A stretch of DNA of 64,000 nt from Verrucomicrobiales bacterium. GTDB taxonomy: Bacteria; Verrucomicrobiota; Verrucomicrobiia; Limisphaerales; JAYPXF01. Position numbers and translations under genes: made by a program. Where the stretch lies: positions 4,739 through 68,738 of the forward strand of contig PBAL01000003.1 of NCBI GenBank assembly GCA_002715965.1, given 5' to 3'. The notes under the pieces were generated by a model that saw only the letters and a program-made list of their open reading frames with translations, made no database searches and was not told the origin of the DNA. Within the stretch, counting starts at the first letter, position 1. Each line of letters opens with the position of its first letter. Below are positions 42,714 through 53,072 of this stretch, in pieces.

Positions 42714-42936
42714 CCAAGGGGCGTGGAATGTAGGAAGGGGGGTGGGTGGAGGCAAGCTATTTCAGGGCACCCAAGAGCTCCAATCGCCACGCTCCGCGCA
42801 CCAATTTCAGCCTTCCGTGCCGGGCACACAGCTCGTACGGATTGCTGCATGGGGGTATCGGATGTTGGAGCTTCTTTGGGGTTTGAGGCTTGGAGGAGCG
42901 CATGTCTCCACGCCCGAAGACGATGAGCGGATGCGG

Positions 42937-43209
42937 ATGCTGGATTTGCAGGTTCATCAGTGTGAGTGGTTTTCGATTGTCGGTCCGTCGGGTTGCGGGA
43001 AGAGGACCTAGCTTCGCCTGATCGCCGGGCTGGATGTGGTGGTGCAGACCGAGATCGGCCGCGTGCGTTCGCACTTCCCGCATTCGGATGCGGGGAAGGC
43101 GAACCAGAATCGGATCATCATCGAGACCGGGCACAATGATCGCGACAACACGTATTTCGGCACGATCCGCGAGGTGAACTACCAGGGTCGATCACGCATC
43201 TGGCGATGA
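42937..43209 (+). pseudogene. ABC transporter ATPase (PotA-like) remnant
   Basis: One frame reads MLDLQVHQCEWFSIVGPSGC, GKRT, a TAG stop (43009-43011), LRLIAGLD, then jumps to a TOBE-like end (GTIREVNYQGRSR). The Walker A region and the C-terminal domain are joined by a deletion that removes the signature and Walker B motifs. Both the stop and the deletion make it dead. Confidence 0.7.
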
Positions 43210-43360
43210 ATCACGGCGATCCTGCAACGTGCGCGAAAACTCTTGCCGGATTAAGTCCACACGGAAGCGTGGCTTGATGCTCCATCTCGTTTCTTGCGTC
43301 GCGCGTCATCATCTTCGGCTTTTTGCTTGCGGCCCTTCAGCTCCAGCGCCAAAAACGCGC

Positions 43361-44920
43361 ATGCATTCGCGTGCCCGAACTTTCCTGGCGGTCCTGGTCT
43401 CGTTCACGTCGCTCTCACTTTCCGCCGGTGAGTTCGACCTTGCAAAAATCAAGGGCATCAAGAAGCGAAACATTCTGTTCATCCTCTGCGATGATCATCG
43501 CTACGACGCCTTCAGTTTCATGGGGCATCCGTATCTGGAAACGCCTCATCTGGATCGCATGGCGAAGACCGGTGCGCACTTCGAAAACGCCTTCGTGACC
43601 ACATCCCTCTGTTCGCCCAGCCGGGCCTCGATTCTGACCGGTCTTTATGCCCACAACCATCGCGTGGTCGACAATTACAATCCGGTCGATCCCAAGCTCC
43701 GCTACTTCCCGCAATACCTGCAGAAGGGCGGCTACGAGACCGCTTTCATCGGCAAATGGCACATGGGCGATGACGACACACCCCAGCGTGGGTTCGACTA
43801 TTGGCTTTCGTTCAAAGGACAGGGAACCTATTGGCCCGACGGCCGGGGAACGACGCGCAAGGTTCCGCAAAACTACTACGGCGGTTACAACATCAACGGA
43901 AAGAAGGTTCCGCAAAAGGGATACATCACGGACGAACTGACGGACTTTGCGATCAACTGGATGTCCACCCGCCGTTCGAAGAAGCCCTTCTTCCTCTACC
44001 TTTCACACAAGGCTGTTCACGCTGACTTTGTCGCGCATGACCGGCACAAGGGGCGTTACAAGGACCAGACCTTTCCCTTTCCGAAGAGCTACCACAACAC
44101 TGAGGCGAACTATCGCAACAAACCGATGTGGCTGAAGAACCAGCGCAACAGCCGGCACGGTGTCGACTACGCCTATAACCTCCGCAACTTCGACCTTCAG
44201 GAATACCATCAACGCTATTGCGAGACCTTGCTGGCGATGGATGAATCCGTCGGTCGCATCATGACGTATCTGGAGGAAACGGGGATGGCAGAGGACACGC
44301 TTCTCGTCTACATGGGCGACAACGGTTTTCAGTTCGGTGAACACGGACTCATCGACAAACGAGTTGCCTACGAGCACTCGATCAAGGTTCCGCTCCTGAT
44401 GCATTGCCCTGACTTGTTCCAGCCGGGCACGAAAGTTCCCCAGGTTGTCGCCAACATCGACATCGGTCCCACGCTTCTGGCGGTTGCCGGATTGAAGGCA
44501 CCGGGGCACATGGATGGGTCCAATTTCATGCCGGTCGCTCTGGGCAATAAAGCGCCATGGCGCACGGGGTTGCTCTACGAGTATTTCTGGGAATGGAACT
44601 ACCCCCACACTCCGACGATGCACGCGATTCGCGGGGATCGCTATAAGTACATCCGCTACCACGGTCTGTGGGACGTGAACGAGTTGTACGACATAAAGGA
44701 AGACCCGGAAGAATTGAACAACCTGATTTTCAGCGAAGCGCATCAGGATGTCATCAAGCAGATGAACAAGCAGCTGTGGGAGGAGCTGCGCAAGACCGGT
44801 GGAGATTCGTTGGCGCTCAAGCCGGATCGTGGTTTGACCTTCCCCTGGCGATTGAAAGACAAGGCGCAACGAGGCGACTATCCCGAGTCGTGGTTTCGGA
44901 AGCCCCCACCCGTCAAGTGA
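43361..44920 (+). CDS. Secreted sulfatase (formylglycine type)
   Basis: A 519-residue sulfatase with a signal peptide (MHSRARTFLAVLVSFTSLSL), first metal site NILFILCDDHRYDAFSFMG, formylglycine motif C84SPSR88, FIGKWHMGDDDTPQRGFDYW, and second metal site MGDNGFQFGEHG. The pattern fits N-acetylglucosamine-6-sulfatase-like members. A longer frame to 43229 lacks a signal. Confidence 0.9.
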   Translation: MHSRARTFLAVLVSFTSLSLSAGEFDLAKIKGIKKRNILFILCDDHRYDAFSFMGHPYLETPHLDRMAKTGAHFENAFVTTSLCSPSRASILTGLYAHNHRVVDNYNPVDPKLRYFPQYLQKGGYETAFIGKWHMGDDDTPQRGFDYWLSFKGQGTYWPDGRGTTRKVPQNYYGGYNINGKKVPQKGYITDELTDFAINWMSTRRSKKPFFLYLSHKAVHADFVAHDRHKGRYKDQTFPFPKSYHNTEANYRNKPMWLKNQRNSRHGVDYAYNLRNFDLQEYHQRYCETLLAMDESVGRIMTYLEETGMAEDTLLVYMGDNGFQFGEHGLIDKRVAYEHSIKVPLLMHCPDLFQPGTKVPQVVANIDIGPTLLAVAGLKAPGHMDGSNFMPVALGNKAPWRTGLLYEYFWEWNYPHTPTMHAIRGDRYKYIRYHGLWDVNELYDIKEDPEELNNLIFSEAHQDVIKQMNKQLWEELRKTGGDSLALKPDRGLTFPWRLKDKAQRGDYPESWFRKPPPVK

Positions 44921-45400
44921 GCGGGTGCTTCGACAAATACCCAACGATTCTCAGGCGGGCCGGCGTATTGCGTGGATTGCTGAAAACCGCCATCCAGCGC
45001 AGATACAGGAACAGCGGCCCGGCAATCACCACGAATACCACCGGGTGTGGCGCGAGGGTGCTGAATGCCACCATTTCCGTGACCATGATGGTAAGTGTTC
45101 TATCCATTGTGTTTTCACGGTGAACCTGCCACAAGATTTAGGCATATGAATAACTTCCTCGTAAGGGCGTTTCCTGGCAAGTCACACCAGCAAGTTGTTA
45201 AGAGTGCCATCCCCTAAGGATTAACCGGCGAGCCGCATCGGGTGCCGGACCGGGTTCTACCCGGTCTGACCAAGATCCGGAGGTGGTCTCGTGGCAGCGG
45301 TCATTTCACTTGGATCGATCTCACTCTGCCTGATGCTCGGGGTGTTGATCTGGGACTGAGGAAAGATTGAATGTATGAATGCCTGCGCTTGGCGTCGGTC
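44921..45400. other. Gene-free stretch
   Basis: No credible gene on either strand. A perfect 8-bp hairpin GACCGGGT / ACCCGGTC lies at about 45249-45268. A 64-73 residue hydrophobic minus-strand frame (44913-45134) is too weak to annotate. Confidence 0.4.
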
Positions 45401-45514
45401 ATGCTCCTCCGGCAATTCCTGATTCTCTCCAGCTGCGCAGTCCTGCGCGCCGCGGCCGCGGAGAAACAGGCCAGTTGTTTTCTGATTGGCAACTCGCTCA
45501 CTTGGATTTGGTGA
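45401..45514 (+). pseudogene. Secreted SGNH/hydrolase-like N-terminal relic
   Basis: A 37-codon frame: a signal-peptide-like MLLRQFLILSSCAVLRAAAA then CFLIGNSLTW and a stop. The FLIGNSLT block resembles the first conserved block of SGNH-type hydrolases (GDS-like GNS). The rest of the gene is absent and unrelated sequence follows up to the PQQ dehydrogenase. Short, so tentative. Confidence 0.4.
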
Positions 45515-45626
45515 TTGGCGAACGATTGGGCATCCCCGCTCCGTCTGCAAAGACACGCCCGGCTCACTTTTCCTTGCGGCAGGAACGGGTGAGCTCCACC
45601 TTCGCCACGGCTCCATGTATTCGACG

Positions 45627-47705
45627 ATGAATCTCTCGCTCAAACTGCTCGCTGCCTTGTGCGCCGCGTTGCCTCTAATCTCTCTGGCCGCTCCCGGCGA
45701 AGCGGATTGGCCGACCTATCTCGGTGGCAAGGAACGGAACCTGTATTCGACCTTGGAGCGGATCAACCGCGGTAATGTGAAGAAACTCAAGGTCGCGTGG
45801 ATGTACGACACCGGAGTGAAGCACGAGTACCAGGCGAACAACCTGATCGTGGATGGTATCCTGTTCACGCCTGCGCAGGATCGGCGGATCATTGCCCTGG
45901 ATGCGGCAAGCGGCAAAGAGGTCTGGATCTGGGATCCCAAGGACGAACATACCGGAGCGGGACGCGCCCGCCAACGTGGATTGGTTTACTGGCAGAACGC
46001 GAACGGCGGTGAGAAACGAATCCTCACCGGCGTCCGGGGACATCTCTTTGCCGTCGATCCCAAGACCGGGAAGACGATTCGCAGCTTCGGCACGAACGGA
46101 TCCATCAATCTCGGTTCCGGCTTGAACACTCCCGGCGTGGTCTACAAGGACACGGTGATCGTCGGTGGTGTTGGCGGGAAGGGAGCCGTCCGCGCCTATG
46201 ACGTTCGAACCGGCGATCAACGCTGGATCTTCCATCTCATCCCGCGTCCGGGCGAAGTGGGTTACGACACCTGGCCCAGGGATGCCTACAAGACCGCGAC
46301 CGGCCTCATGCCCTGGTGCGGCCAGTCACTTGATGAAAAACGCGGCATTGTCTACGTGGCCACCAAGACTGCCGAACCGGATTTCTACGGCGGACGGCGA
46401 CACGGCAAAAACCTCTTTGCCAACTGCATTCTCGCCTTGGACGCGGCAACCGGAAAACGCATCTGGCATTTCCAGATTGTTCACCACGATCTTCTGGACA
46501 AAGACCTCGCCTGTCCGCCGGTCCTGCTGACCGTTACCCACAAGGGGAAGAAAGTGGACGCCGTCGTGCAGGGAACGAAACACGGTCTCGCCTTCGCCTT
46601 CAATCGAGTGACCGGCGAACCGCTCTGGCCGATTGAAGAACGTCCGGTTCCGCAATCCGATCTGCGCGGCGAAAAGGCCTGGCCAACGCAACCCTTCCCG
46701 ACCAAACCCGTTCCCCTCATGCGGCAGCGCTACACCGAAGCTGATGCCTCGAACATTTCTCCCGCCACGCACCAACTCACATTGGATCGCATCAAGGCTT
46801 CACCAAACTTTGGTCCCTTCCCGGCGCCGAGCCTCAACGAGACCGTGATGTTCCCAGGCTTCGACGGTGGCATGGAATGGGGCGGTGGTGCAGCTGATCC
46901 TGACGGCATCTACTACGTGAACGTCAATGAAATGCCCTGGCTTCTCCAGATGGTTGAAACCCGCCGGGCCGACGGAACCAAACTCATTCCCGGTGAAAAG
47001 GACTACCTCGTCTACTGTGGTGCGTGCCACGGACTCCAACGCGAAGGCAATGCCCAGATGCAGTTCCCATCCTTGGTGGACATTGCCAAACGCAAGACCC
47101 ACGCAGAAATCGAAACGGTCACCCGGAACGGAGGCGGCCGCATGCCGGGCTACCAAACGATGCCCGAAGCCCGCCGCGCCGCGATTATCAACTACGTCAT
47201 CAACAATGGAAATCCGCCCGCACCCGCTTCGCGCAACGAATCCGGCCTGCCCAAGTCCACGTCCAAGAACAACCCACCTTCCTACGCATTCGGCGGTTTC
47301 CGGCGTTGGCTCGATCCCGAAGGGTTCCCCGCAATCAAGCCGCCGTGGGGAACGCTCAATGCCGTGGACATGAACACCGGCGAACTCAAGTGGAAGGTCG
47401 TCCTCGGCGAATACGAGCAACTCACCGCGCGGGGAATTCCTCCGACCGGAACGGAGAATTATGGCGGTCCACTCGTCACCGCGGGCGGATTGATCTTCAT
47501 CGGCGCAACAGCCGACGAGACCTTCCGCGCGTTCGACAAGGAAAACGGCAAGATACTCTGGAAAACGAAACTGCCCTTCGGTGGCAATGCCACCCCCAGT
47601 ACCTACATGATCGATGGCCGCCAATTCGTCGTCATTTCCGCCGGCGGTGGAAAATCCGGTCGCCCCCGAGGCGGCATGCTCGTCGCCTTCACCTTGGGAG
47701 AGTGA
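45627..47705 (+). CDS. PQQ-dependent dehydrogenase with inserted cytochrome c domain
   Basis: A 692-residue quinoprotein of the glucose dehydrogenase type. Signal peptide MNLSLKLLAALCAALPLISL; propeller blades (RIIALDAASGKEVWIWDPKD, ILALDAATGKRIWHFQIVHH); a cytochrome c insert with CGACH at 464-468 and later RMPGYQTM; final blades with GGPLVTAGGLIFIGATADET. Electrons probably pass from PQQ to the internal heme. The start at 45486 is rejected in favour of the signal peptide. Confidence 0.88.
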   Translation: MNLSLKLLAALCAALPLISLAAPGEADWPTYLGGKERNLYSTLERINRGNVKKLKVAWMYDTGVKHEYQANNLIVDGILFTPAQDRRIIALDAASGKEVWIWDPKDEHTGAGRARQRGLVYWQNANGGEKRILTGVRGHLFAVDPKTGKTIRSFGTNGSINLGSGLNTPGVVYKDTVIVGGVGGKGAVRAYDVRTGDQRWIFHLIPRPGEVGYDTWPRDAYKTATGLMPWCGQSLDEKRGIVYVATKTAEPDFYGGRRHGKNLFANCILALDAATGKRIWHFQIVHHDLLDKDLACPPVLLTVTHKGKKVDAVVQGTKHGLAFAFNRVTGEPLWPIEERPVPQSDLRGEKAWPTQPFPTKPVPLMRQRYTEADASNISPATHQLTLDRIKASPNFGPFPAPSLNETVMFPGFDGGMEWGGGAADPDGIYYVNVNEMPWLLQMVETRRADGTKLIPGEKDYLVYCGACHGLQREGNAQMQFPSLVDIAKRKTHAEIETVTRNGGGRMPGYQTMPEARRAAIINYVINNGNPPAPASRNESGLPKSTSKNNPPSYAFGGFRRWLDPEGFPAIKPPWGTLNAVDMNTGELKWKVVLGEYEQLTARGIPPTGTENYGGPLVTAGGLIFIGATADETFRAFDKENGKILWKTKLPFGGNATPSTYMIDGRQFVVISAGGGKSGRPRGGMLVAFTLGE

Positions 47706-47804
47706 GGTGAGTTGGTTGAAGAGTTACCAGCCCCGCGCCCCGTTCAAGTCTTCAACCAATCCACCCTTTCCCTCAATCCTTCAGTGCGCTAAACACTCCC
47801 ACGC

Positions 47805-48374
47805 ATGATCTTGGTCATCGACAACTACGACTCATTCACCTTCAACCTGGTGCAATACCTGGGCGAGTTGAACGTAGAGATGCAGGTGCATCGCAACGAC
47901 CAAATCAGCATCGAAAAGATTCGCGAGCTGAATCCAGAACGCATCCTGATTTCACCCGGCCCGTGTTCGCCACGCGAAGCCGGACTGTCCAACGACATCA
48001 TCAAGGAATTCGGCCCGCGCCTGCCGCTTTTCGGCGTTTGCCTGGGGCATCAATGCATCGGCCACAGCTTCGGCGCCGAAGTCGTCGTGAACGACCGCCT
48101 GATGCATGGCAAGACCTCCCCCATCAAACACGACGGGAAGGACGTGTTTGCCGATGTGCCGAATCCATTTGTCGCCACCCGCTACCACTCGCTGGTTGTA
48201 AAGCGCGACACCCTTCCCGACTGCTTCGAGATCACCGCCGAGACCGAGGAAAACGAAATCATGGGCTTGCGACACAAGGAGCATCCCATCTGGGGCGTGC
48301 AGTTCCATCCCGAGAGCATCCTCACGGAAAGCGGTCGCACGATCATGAAGAACTTCCTCTCCCTGGGCTCCTGA
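47805..48374 (+). CDS. Anthranilate / aminodeoxychorismate synthase amidotransferase subunit
   Basis: A 189-residue class I glutamine amidotransferase: [19 protein letters not shown], nucleophile Cys79 in FGVCLGHQ, and His168/Glu170 in FHPES. It feeds ammonia to TrpE or PabB; no partner gene is adjacent, so TrpG versus PabA cannot be decided (possibly shared). Confidence 0.9.
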   Translation: MILVIDNYDSFTFNLVQYLGELNVEMQVHRNDQISIEKIRELNPERILISPGPCSPREAGLSNDIIKEFGPRLPLFGVCLGHQCIGHSFGAEVVVNDRLMHGKTSPIKHDGKDVFADVPNPFVATRYHSLVVKRDTLPDCFEITAETEENEIMGLRHKEHPIWGVQFHPESILTESGRTIMKNFLSLGS

Positions 48375-48701
48375 TTCCGGCTCACGAGCACTCCCGAGAA
48401 TCCGCCACCCGTCCTTAGATTGCTTGCTACGGCTTGGGCTTTTTGTATCGTCCGATGTTGGAATCTGGAGAAAATATAATGACTGTTCGCGCTATCCTGA
48501 AGGCAGCACGAGTGCCCTTGGCGATCTCCTTGCGGGCAGGATGGTGCATTCGGTTCCTTGCGGGCGCTTCGCTGTCGATCACGAGCCCGGATCGCCTATT
48601 CGCCCGAGCTGAAATTCGGCACGTCGGAGAACAGTTCCTCGGGCAAGCACGGGGGAACCCTACGGACTTCGAACATACGCGCAAGACACACATGGAGAAT
48701 A

Positions 48702-48763
48702 GTAGCTTCGGATGCATTCCGAAGCATGCAAGCGACGAGCGTAGAGACGTCAGCGAGAAGTGA
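48702..48763 (+). repeat. Stop-codon-linked palindromic repeat, family A (copy 3)
   Basis: GTAGCTTCGG, ATGCATT, CCGAAGCATGCAAG, CGACGAGCGTAGAGACGTCA, GCGAGAAGTGA: same element as 2786-2847 and 31838-31899. Here its leading TAG does not end a recognised gene. Confidence 0.78.
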
Positions 48764-48835
48764 GCGTTCAATCGGCTCCACCCAACTCCCTGTTTCGAAC
48801 CCTTCTTTGGAACGGCAATCCACGGATAGTAGTCC

Positions 48836-48864
48836 TTGTTCAAGCAACCCAGTTGCTTGAACAA
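48836..48864. promoter_or_regulatory. Perfect 13-bp palindrome, possible operator or hairpin
   Basis: TTGTTCAAGCAAC / GTTGCTTGAACAA separated by only CCA. A run of A follows on the plus strand, so on the minus strand the hairpin is preceded, not followed, by T. It lies about 120 bp upstream of the DUF1080 gene and could be a regulator site or RNA hairpin. Confidence 0.4.
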
Positions 48865-48982
48865 AAACTTCTCCGCCTCCTCCGCAGAGCCGATCCGCCT
48901 TTGCCTCGATCGAATTCATCCACATGCATGGTTGGTATGACGTGGATTCGCGGATAGAAATCGCTCAACCAGTTGAAACCAT

Positions 48983-49717
48983 ATGCACTTACGAAACATA
49001 TTTGTCGCTCTCGCTTCTCTCGCCATAACCGCGCCAGCCGCTGATTCAATCAAGGCTCCTGCTGAATCAGGCATGCGCAGCATATTCAATGGCAAAGACC
49101 TCAAAGGCTGGGACGGCGACCCGGAACTCTGGTCGGTCAAGAACGGCACCATTCGAGGCGAAACCACCAAGGAGAAAAAGGCCAATGGAAACACCTTCCT
49201 CATCTGGAAAGGTGGCCGCACCAAGAACTTCGACCTGCGCATGTCCTTCCGCGTCTCCAGCGTGAATAATTCCGGCATCCAATACCGCTCACGCCACGTC
49301 ACCGAGGGCAAGGTGCGTAACAAGTGGGTCGTTCGCGGCTACCAACACGAGATCCGCAACTCCGACAAGCTGCCCAACGTCGCGGGCTTCATCTACGACG
49401 AAGGCGGTGGTCGCGGCCGAATGTGCCTCGCCGGACAGAAAGTCATCTGGGGTGAGGATGGCAAACGCAAGCAGGTCGGCACGGTGATCGATGCCGATGG
49501 CTTTGCAGACGTCTTCACGGTGAATGAGTGGAACGACGTGACCATCATCGCCAAGGGTAACCACATCCGCCACTACATGAACGGCCGCCTCATCCTCGAC
49601 TGCACGGACAAGCATCCCGAACGCGCCCTGCTCGATGGCATCCTCGCCCTGCAACTGCACGCCGGCGCGCCGATGTGGGTGGAGTTCAAGAACATCCGTA
49701 TCAAGGATCTTGAGTGA
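48983..49717 (+). CDS. Secreted DUF1080 (3-keto-disaccharide hydrolase-type) protein
   Basis: A 244-residue protein with a signal peptide (MHLRNIFVALASLAITAPAA) and one DUF1080 jelly-roll domain: SIFNGKDLKGWDGDPELWSV, NSGIQYRSRH, GNHIRHYMNGRLILD and LALQLHAGAPMWVEFKNIRI. The family includes 3-keto-glycoside hydrolases and is greatly expanded in PVC bacteria. Upstream region holds a palindrome. Confidence 0.88.
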   Translation: MHLRNIFVALASLAITAPAADSIKAPAESGMRSIFNGKDLKGWDGDPELWSVKNGTIRGETTKEKKANGNTFLIWKGGRTKNFDLRMSFRVSSVNNSGIQYRSRHVTEGKVRNKWVVRGYQHEIRNSDKLPNVAGFIYDEGGGRGRMCLAGQKVIWGEDGKRKQVGTVIDADGFADVFTVNEWNDVTIIAKGNHIRHYMNGRLILDCTDKHPERALLDGILALQLHAGAPMWVEFKNIRIKDLE

Positions 49718-49738
49718 GCCGCTCTCAGTTCTCGCATT

Positions 49739-49754
49739 CCGTCAGGCCTGACGG
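49739..49754. other. 16-base perfect palindrome
   Basis: CCGTCAGGCCTGACGG just after the DUF1080 gene, flanked by CTCGC / CGAG that extend the pairing with a small bulge. Could be a transcript end structure; no T-run. Confidence 0.35.
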
Positions 49755-49947
49755 CGAGAGGAGATCGGTTCCTTCCGCTCATCTTCTTCCCTCGTCAATT
49801 TCTTGAGAGCGTCATCCGTTGCTTCGACAACCCTGAACCTCAGGTTTGGCTGCATTTGAGCTGAATCGCGCAATCGCTCAGGCACCCCGCCCAAATCGGC
49901 GATGAAGCGCTGAGCAAGGCCGCCGTTCCATCACGGTTTTCAAGGAT

Positions 49948-49975
49948 TGACGCCCCGACCGCCGACACTAAGATG
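49948..49975 (+). promoter_or_regulatory. Predicted sigma-70 promoter of gapA
   Basis: TTGACG, 16-base spacer, TAAGAT, about 35-45 bp upstream of the gapA ATG. The rest of the 299-base gap to the DUF1080 gene shows nothing else clear. Confidence 0.5.
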
Positions 49976-50007
49976 CGCCTCCGCTCTGAAGCGGAGAACT
50001 CAACTGA

Positions 50008-51045
<1,038 letters not shown>

Positions 51046-51067
51046 TCAAACCCGCAACACTCTCGAA

Positions 51068-51094
51068 GGCGGCTCACATGAGCCGCCTTTTTTT
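51068..51094 (+). terminator. Rho-independent terminator of gapA
   Basis: GGCGGCTC / GAGCCGCC with loop ACAT and a run of seven T, 22 bp after the gapA stop. Confidence 0.93.
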
Positions 51095-51097
51095 GTA

Positions 51098-51746
51098 TCA
51101 GCGAATCCGAAGAGCGGACTCCGAACCACTCCAACAAACTTTGTTTGGGATAGATCACTCGATTGGTTGGTGGCCACTCGCCCTCCCAACCATCCATCGG
51201 ACGAATGAAGAGCATCTGGGAATCTATGCCCATCGCGACGTAACCGGCGTAGTGATAACTCATTGTTTCCTGAATGTAGTGATACACCGGGGTCCAAATC
51301 GGCTTGCTGGTATGAAGTATCCTATTTCCATGAAGGTGCACCCGGTGCACCAACCCGCCTCTTAGGTGGGCCATGTGAGATTCAGTATTCAACCACCACC
51401 GAGCGAACATGGAGCAGCAGGCGACGACTATCGCGAAGTTCGCCAGCGTCAAGTAGGTACAAAAGCGTCGGGAACGAAGAGCGATCAGAATCTTCTCAGT
51501 CCAACTTGGTCGTCTTTGCAAGAAGCTGATTTCAACGATTGCGATCAGCAAGTGGTAGCCGTTCGGGCTTGGAAATCCCCTGTGCAGAATTTCTGCTCGC
51601 CAGCCCCATTGGCCCAATAGACACACTAGCTCGAGCAGGACTGGGGGAACGATACGATGTGCCAATTGAACCCCCTGATTCTCTGGTTCGGCCATCCTTT
51701 CGATCTCGTTGAAGGGGGCTTCCATTGGTTCAGAGCAACGTCGCAC
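51098..51746 (-). CDS. Possible membrane protein of unknown function
   Basis: A minus-strand frame up to 216 residues before the gapA terminator, with one strong hydrophobic helix (TYLTLANFAIVVACCSMFAR) and plausible soluble segments (SYHYAGYVAMGIDSQMLFIR). The open frame continues to 50991 through the terminator hairpin and into gapA, which is unlikely to be coding; the true end is unclear. It has no family likeness and may be a relic. Confidence 0.4.
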
Positions 51747-51854
51747 TTCAGGCGGCTTGTTTCAACGGTGCCATCATCCTGTATTTGCCACCCTGCGATT
51801 TTGATTCGCAATCCAGCCGTTCAACATAAAGCATGCACAAAACGATTCCGCCTC

Positions 51855-52169
51855 ATGCACGACATCCTGTTTGAAATCCTTGGGGCCAAGGTGACCGGTT
51901 GGAAGCTCATCGGTTACCTCGGCGTGTTCACCTTTTCCGCGCGTTGGCTGGTGCAGATGCAGGCATCCCGCAAGGCGGGCCGGCCGGTGGTGCCACGGAT
52001 GTTCTGGATCATGAGCGTGATTGGCAGCCTCTTGTGCCTGAGTTATTTCATCTTCGGCAAGAACGACTCGGTCGGTATTCTGGGCTTTCTCTTCCCGTCC
52101 AGTGTCGCCTGCTACAACCTTTACCTGGACTTCAAAAGCCAGCCGATCAAGCCGCCTGATAGCAAATGA
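51855..52169 (+). CDS. LAB_N-domain small membrane protein
   Basis: A 104-residue protein with three hydrophobic segments, matching the lipid-A-disaccharide-synthase N-terminal (LAB_N) domain: IGYLGVFTFSARWLVQMQAS, VVPRMFWIMSVIGSLLCLSY. Standalone versions occur with lipid and cell-envelope genes; function not established. The stop overlaps the next start by four bases. Confidence 0.8.
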   Translation: MHDILFEILGAKVTGWKLIGYLGVFTFSARWLVQMQASRKAGRPVVPRMFWIMSVIGSLLCLSYFIFGKNDSVGILGFLFPSSVACYNLYLDFKSQPIKPPDSK

Positions 52170-53032
52170 AAGTCCTCATCGTCGGACTCGGTTACGTTGG
52201 TTCCAAGCTGGCCGAAATCTTGGCCGCTGAAGGGCACGAAGTCGTCGGTGTTCGCAGGCAGCTTGGCGACGTGGGAGCGAAATCGTATGAAATCCGTGAG
52301 GCCAATGTTCTGAATCCAAGCGATATAGATAATCTCCCGGACGCAGATGCGGTGTTGTATTGCGTCTCGTCCAGCCGCGGTGGTGTGGACGTCTACCGAC
52401 AGGTGTTCGTTGATGGCACGCGAAACCTGCTTCAACGGTTTGCCAAGAATCCGCCATCGCGCTTTCTGTTCACCTGCAGCACGAGCGTTTACGGGCAGGT
52501 GGACGGATCGACGGTGGACGAACATTCGCCCACCGAACCGGCCAGTGAGACCGGCCAGATACTCGTCGATACCGAAGGGACGATTCTCGAATCAACCCGT
52601 GATTGGAACTGCCAGACCACGATCCTGCGCGTTGCGGGGATTTACGGTCCGGAACGAGGGCATCTCTTCCTGAAGTACCTCCGTGACGAAGCAACGATTA
52701 CCGGTGATCCATACCGGATGCTCAATCAGATCCATCGTGACGACGTTGCGGGAGTGATCCGCCAGCTCCTTGTACACGATTCACCGCCAAGAGTTCTCAA
52801 CGTCGCTGACGATCAGCCCACCACTCAAACAGACTTTTACATGTATCTGAGCGCGGCCCTCCGCAAACCCATGCCACCACGCGGAGAGGCCTCCATCGGC
52901 CGTAAACGCGCGATCACCAACAAGCGCGTTTCAAACGCCCGGCTTCGTGCGCTTGGAGTGGAACTGATCCATCCAACTTTTCGTGATGGATATGGGGCAG
53001 AAATCAAGCGGTTGGGCTTGATTGACGGGTAA
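52166..53032 (+). CDS. NAD-dependent epimerase/dehydratase-family protein (YeeZ-like)
   Basis: A 288-residue Rossmann protein: VLIVGLGYVGSKLAEILAAE at the N-terminus (GxGxxG), then FLFTCSTSVYGQVDGS and TTILRVAGIYGPERG. The usual YxxxK pair is not clear, as in YeeZ-like members. Coupled to the LAB_N gene; 40 bp before uvrC. Substrate unknown. Confidence 0.8.
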   Translation: MKVLIVGLGYVGSKLAEILAAEGHEVVGVRRQLGDVGAKSYEIREANVLNPSDIDNLPDADAVLYCVSSSRGGVDVYRQVFVDGTRNLLQRFAKNPPSRFLFTCSTSVYGQVDGSTVDEHSPTEPASETGQILVDTEGTILESTRDWNCQTTILRVAGIYGPERGHLFLKYLRDEATITGDPYRMLNQIHRDDVAGVIRQLLVHDSPPRVLNVADDQPTTQTDFYMYLSAALRKPMPPRGEASIGRKRAITNKRVSNARLRALGVELIHPTFRDGYGAEIKRLGLIDG

Positions 53033-53072
53033 CGCATTTGCGCGAATCCGGTCCCGCTGTTAATTAATCCAC

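Larger units (their letters stand above)
48375..48982. other. Long intergenic region with repeat and palindrome
   Basis: No recognised gene. It holds a family A repeat (48702-48763) and a 13-bp palindrome (48836-48864). A frame from ATG 48479 (preceded by GGAG) runs 94 codons into the repeat but has no family likeness. Confidence 0.45.

Noticed and set aside
44913..45134. A 73-residue hydrophobic minus-strand frame
   Set aside because: No family likeness and it overlaps the sulfatase 3' end; too weak to call.
45257..45643. A 128-residue minus-strand open frame
   Set aside because: Polar, low-similarity translation that overlaps the SGNH-like relic; no ribosome-binding site or motif.
48479..48763. 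A 94-codon plus-strand frame with GGAG before its ATG
   Set aside because: Its last codons are the family A repeat and the rest has no likeness to any family; kept only as a remark in the intergenic entry.
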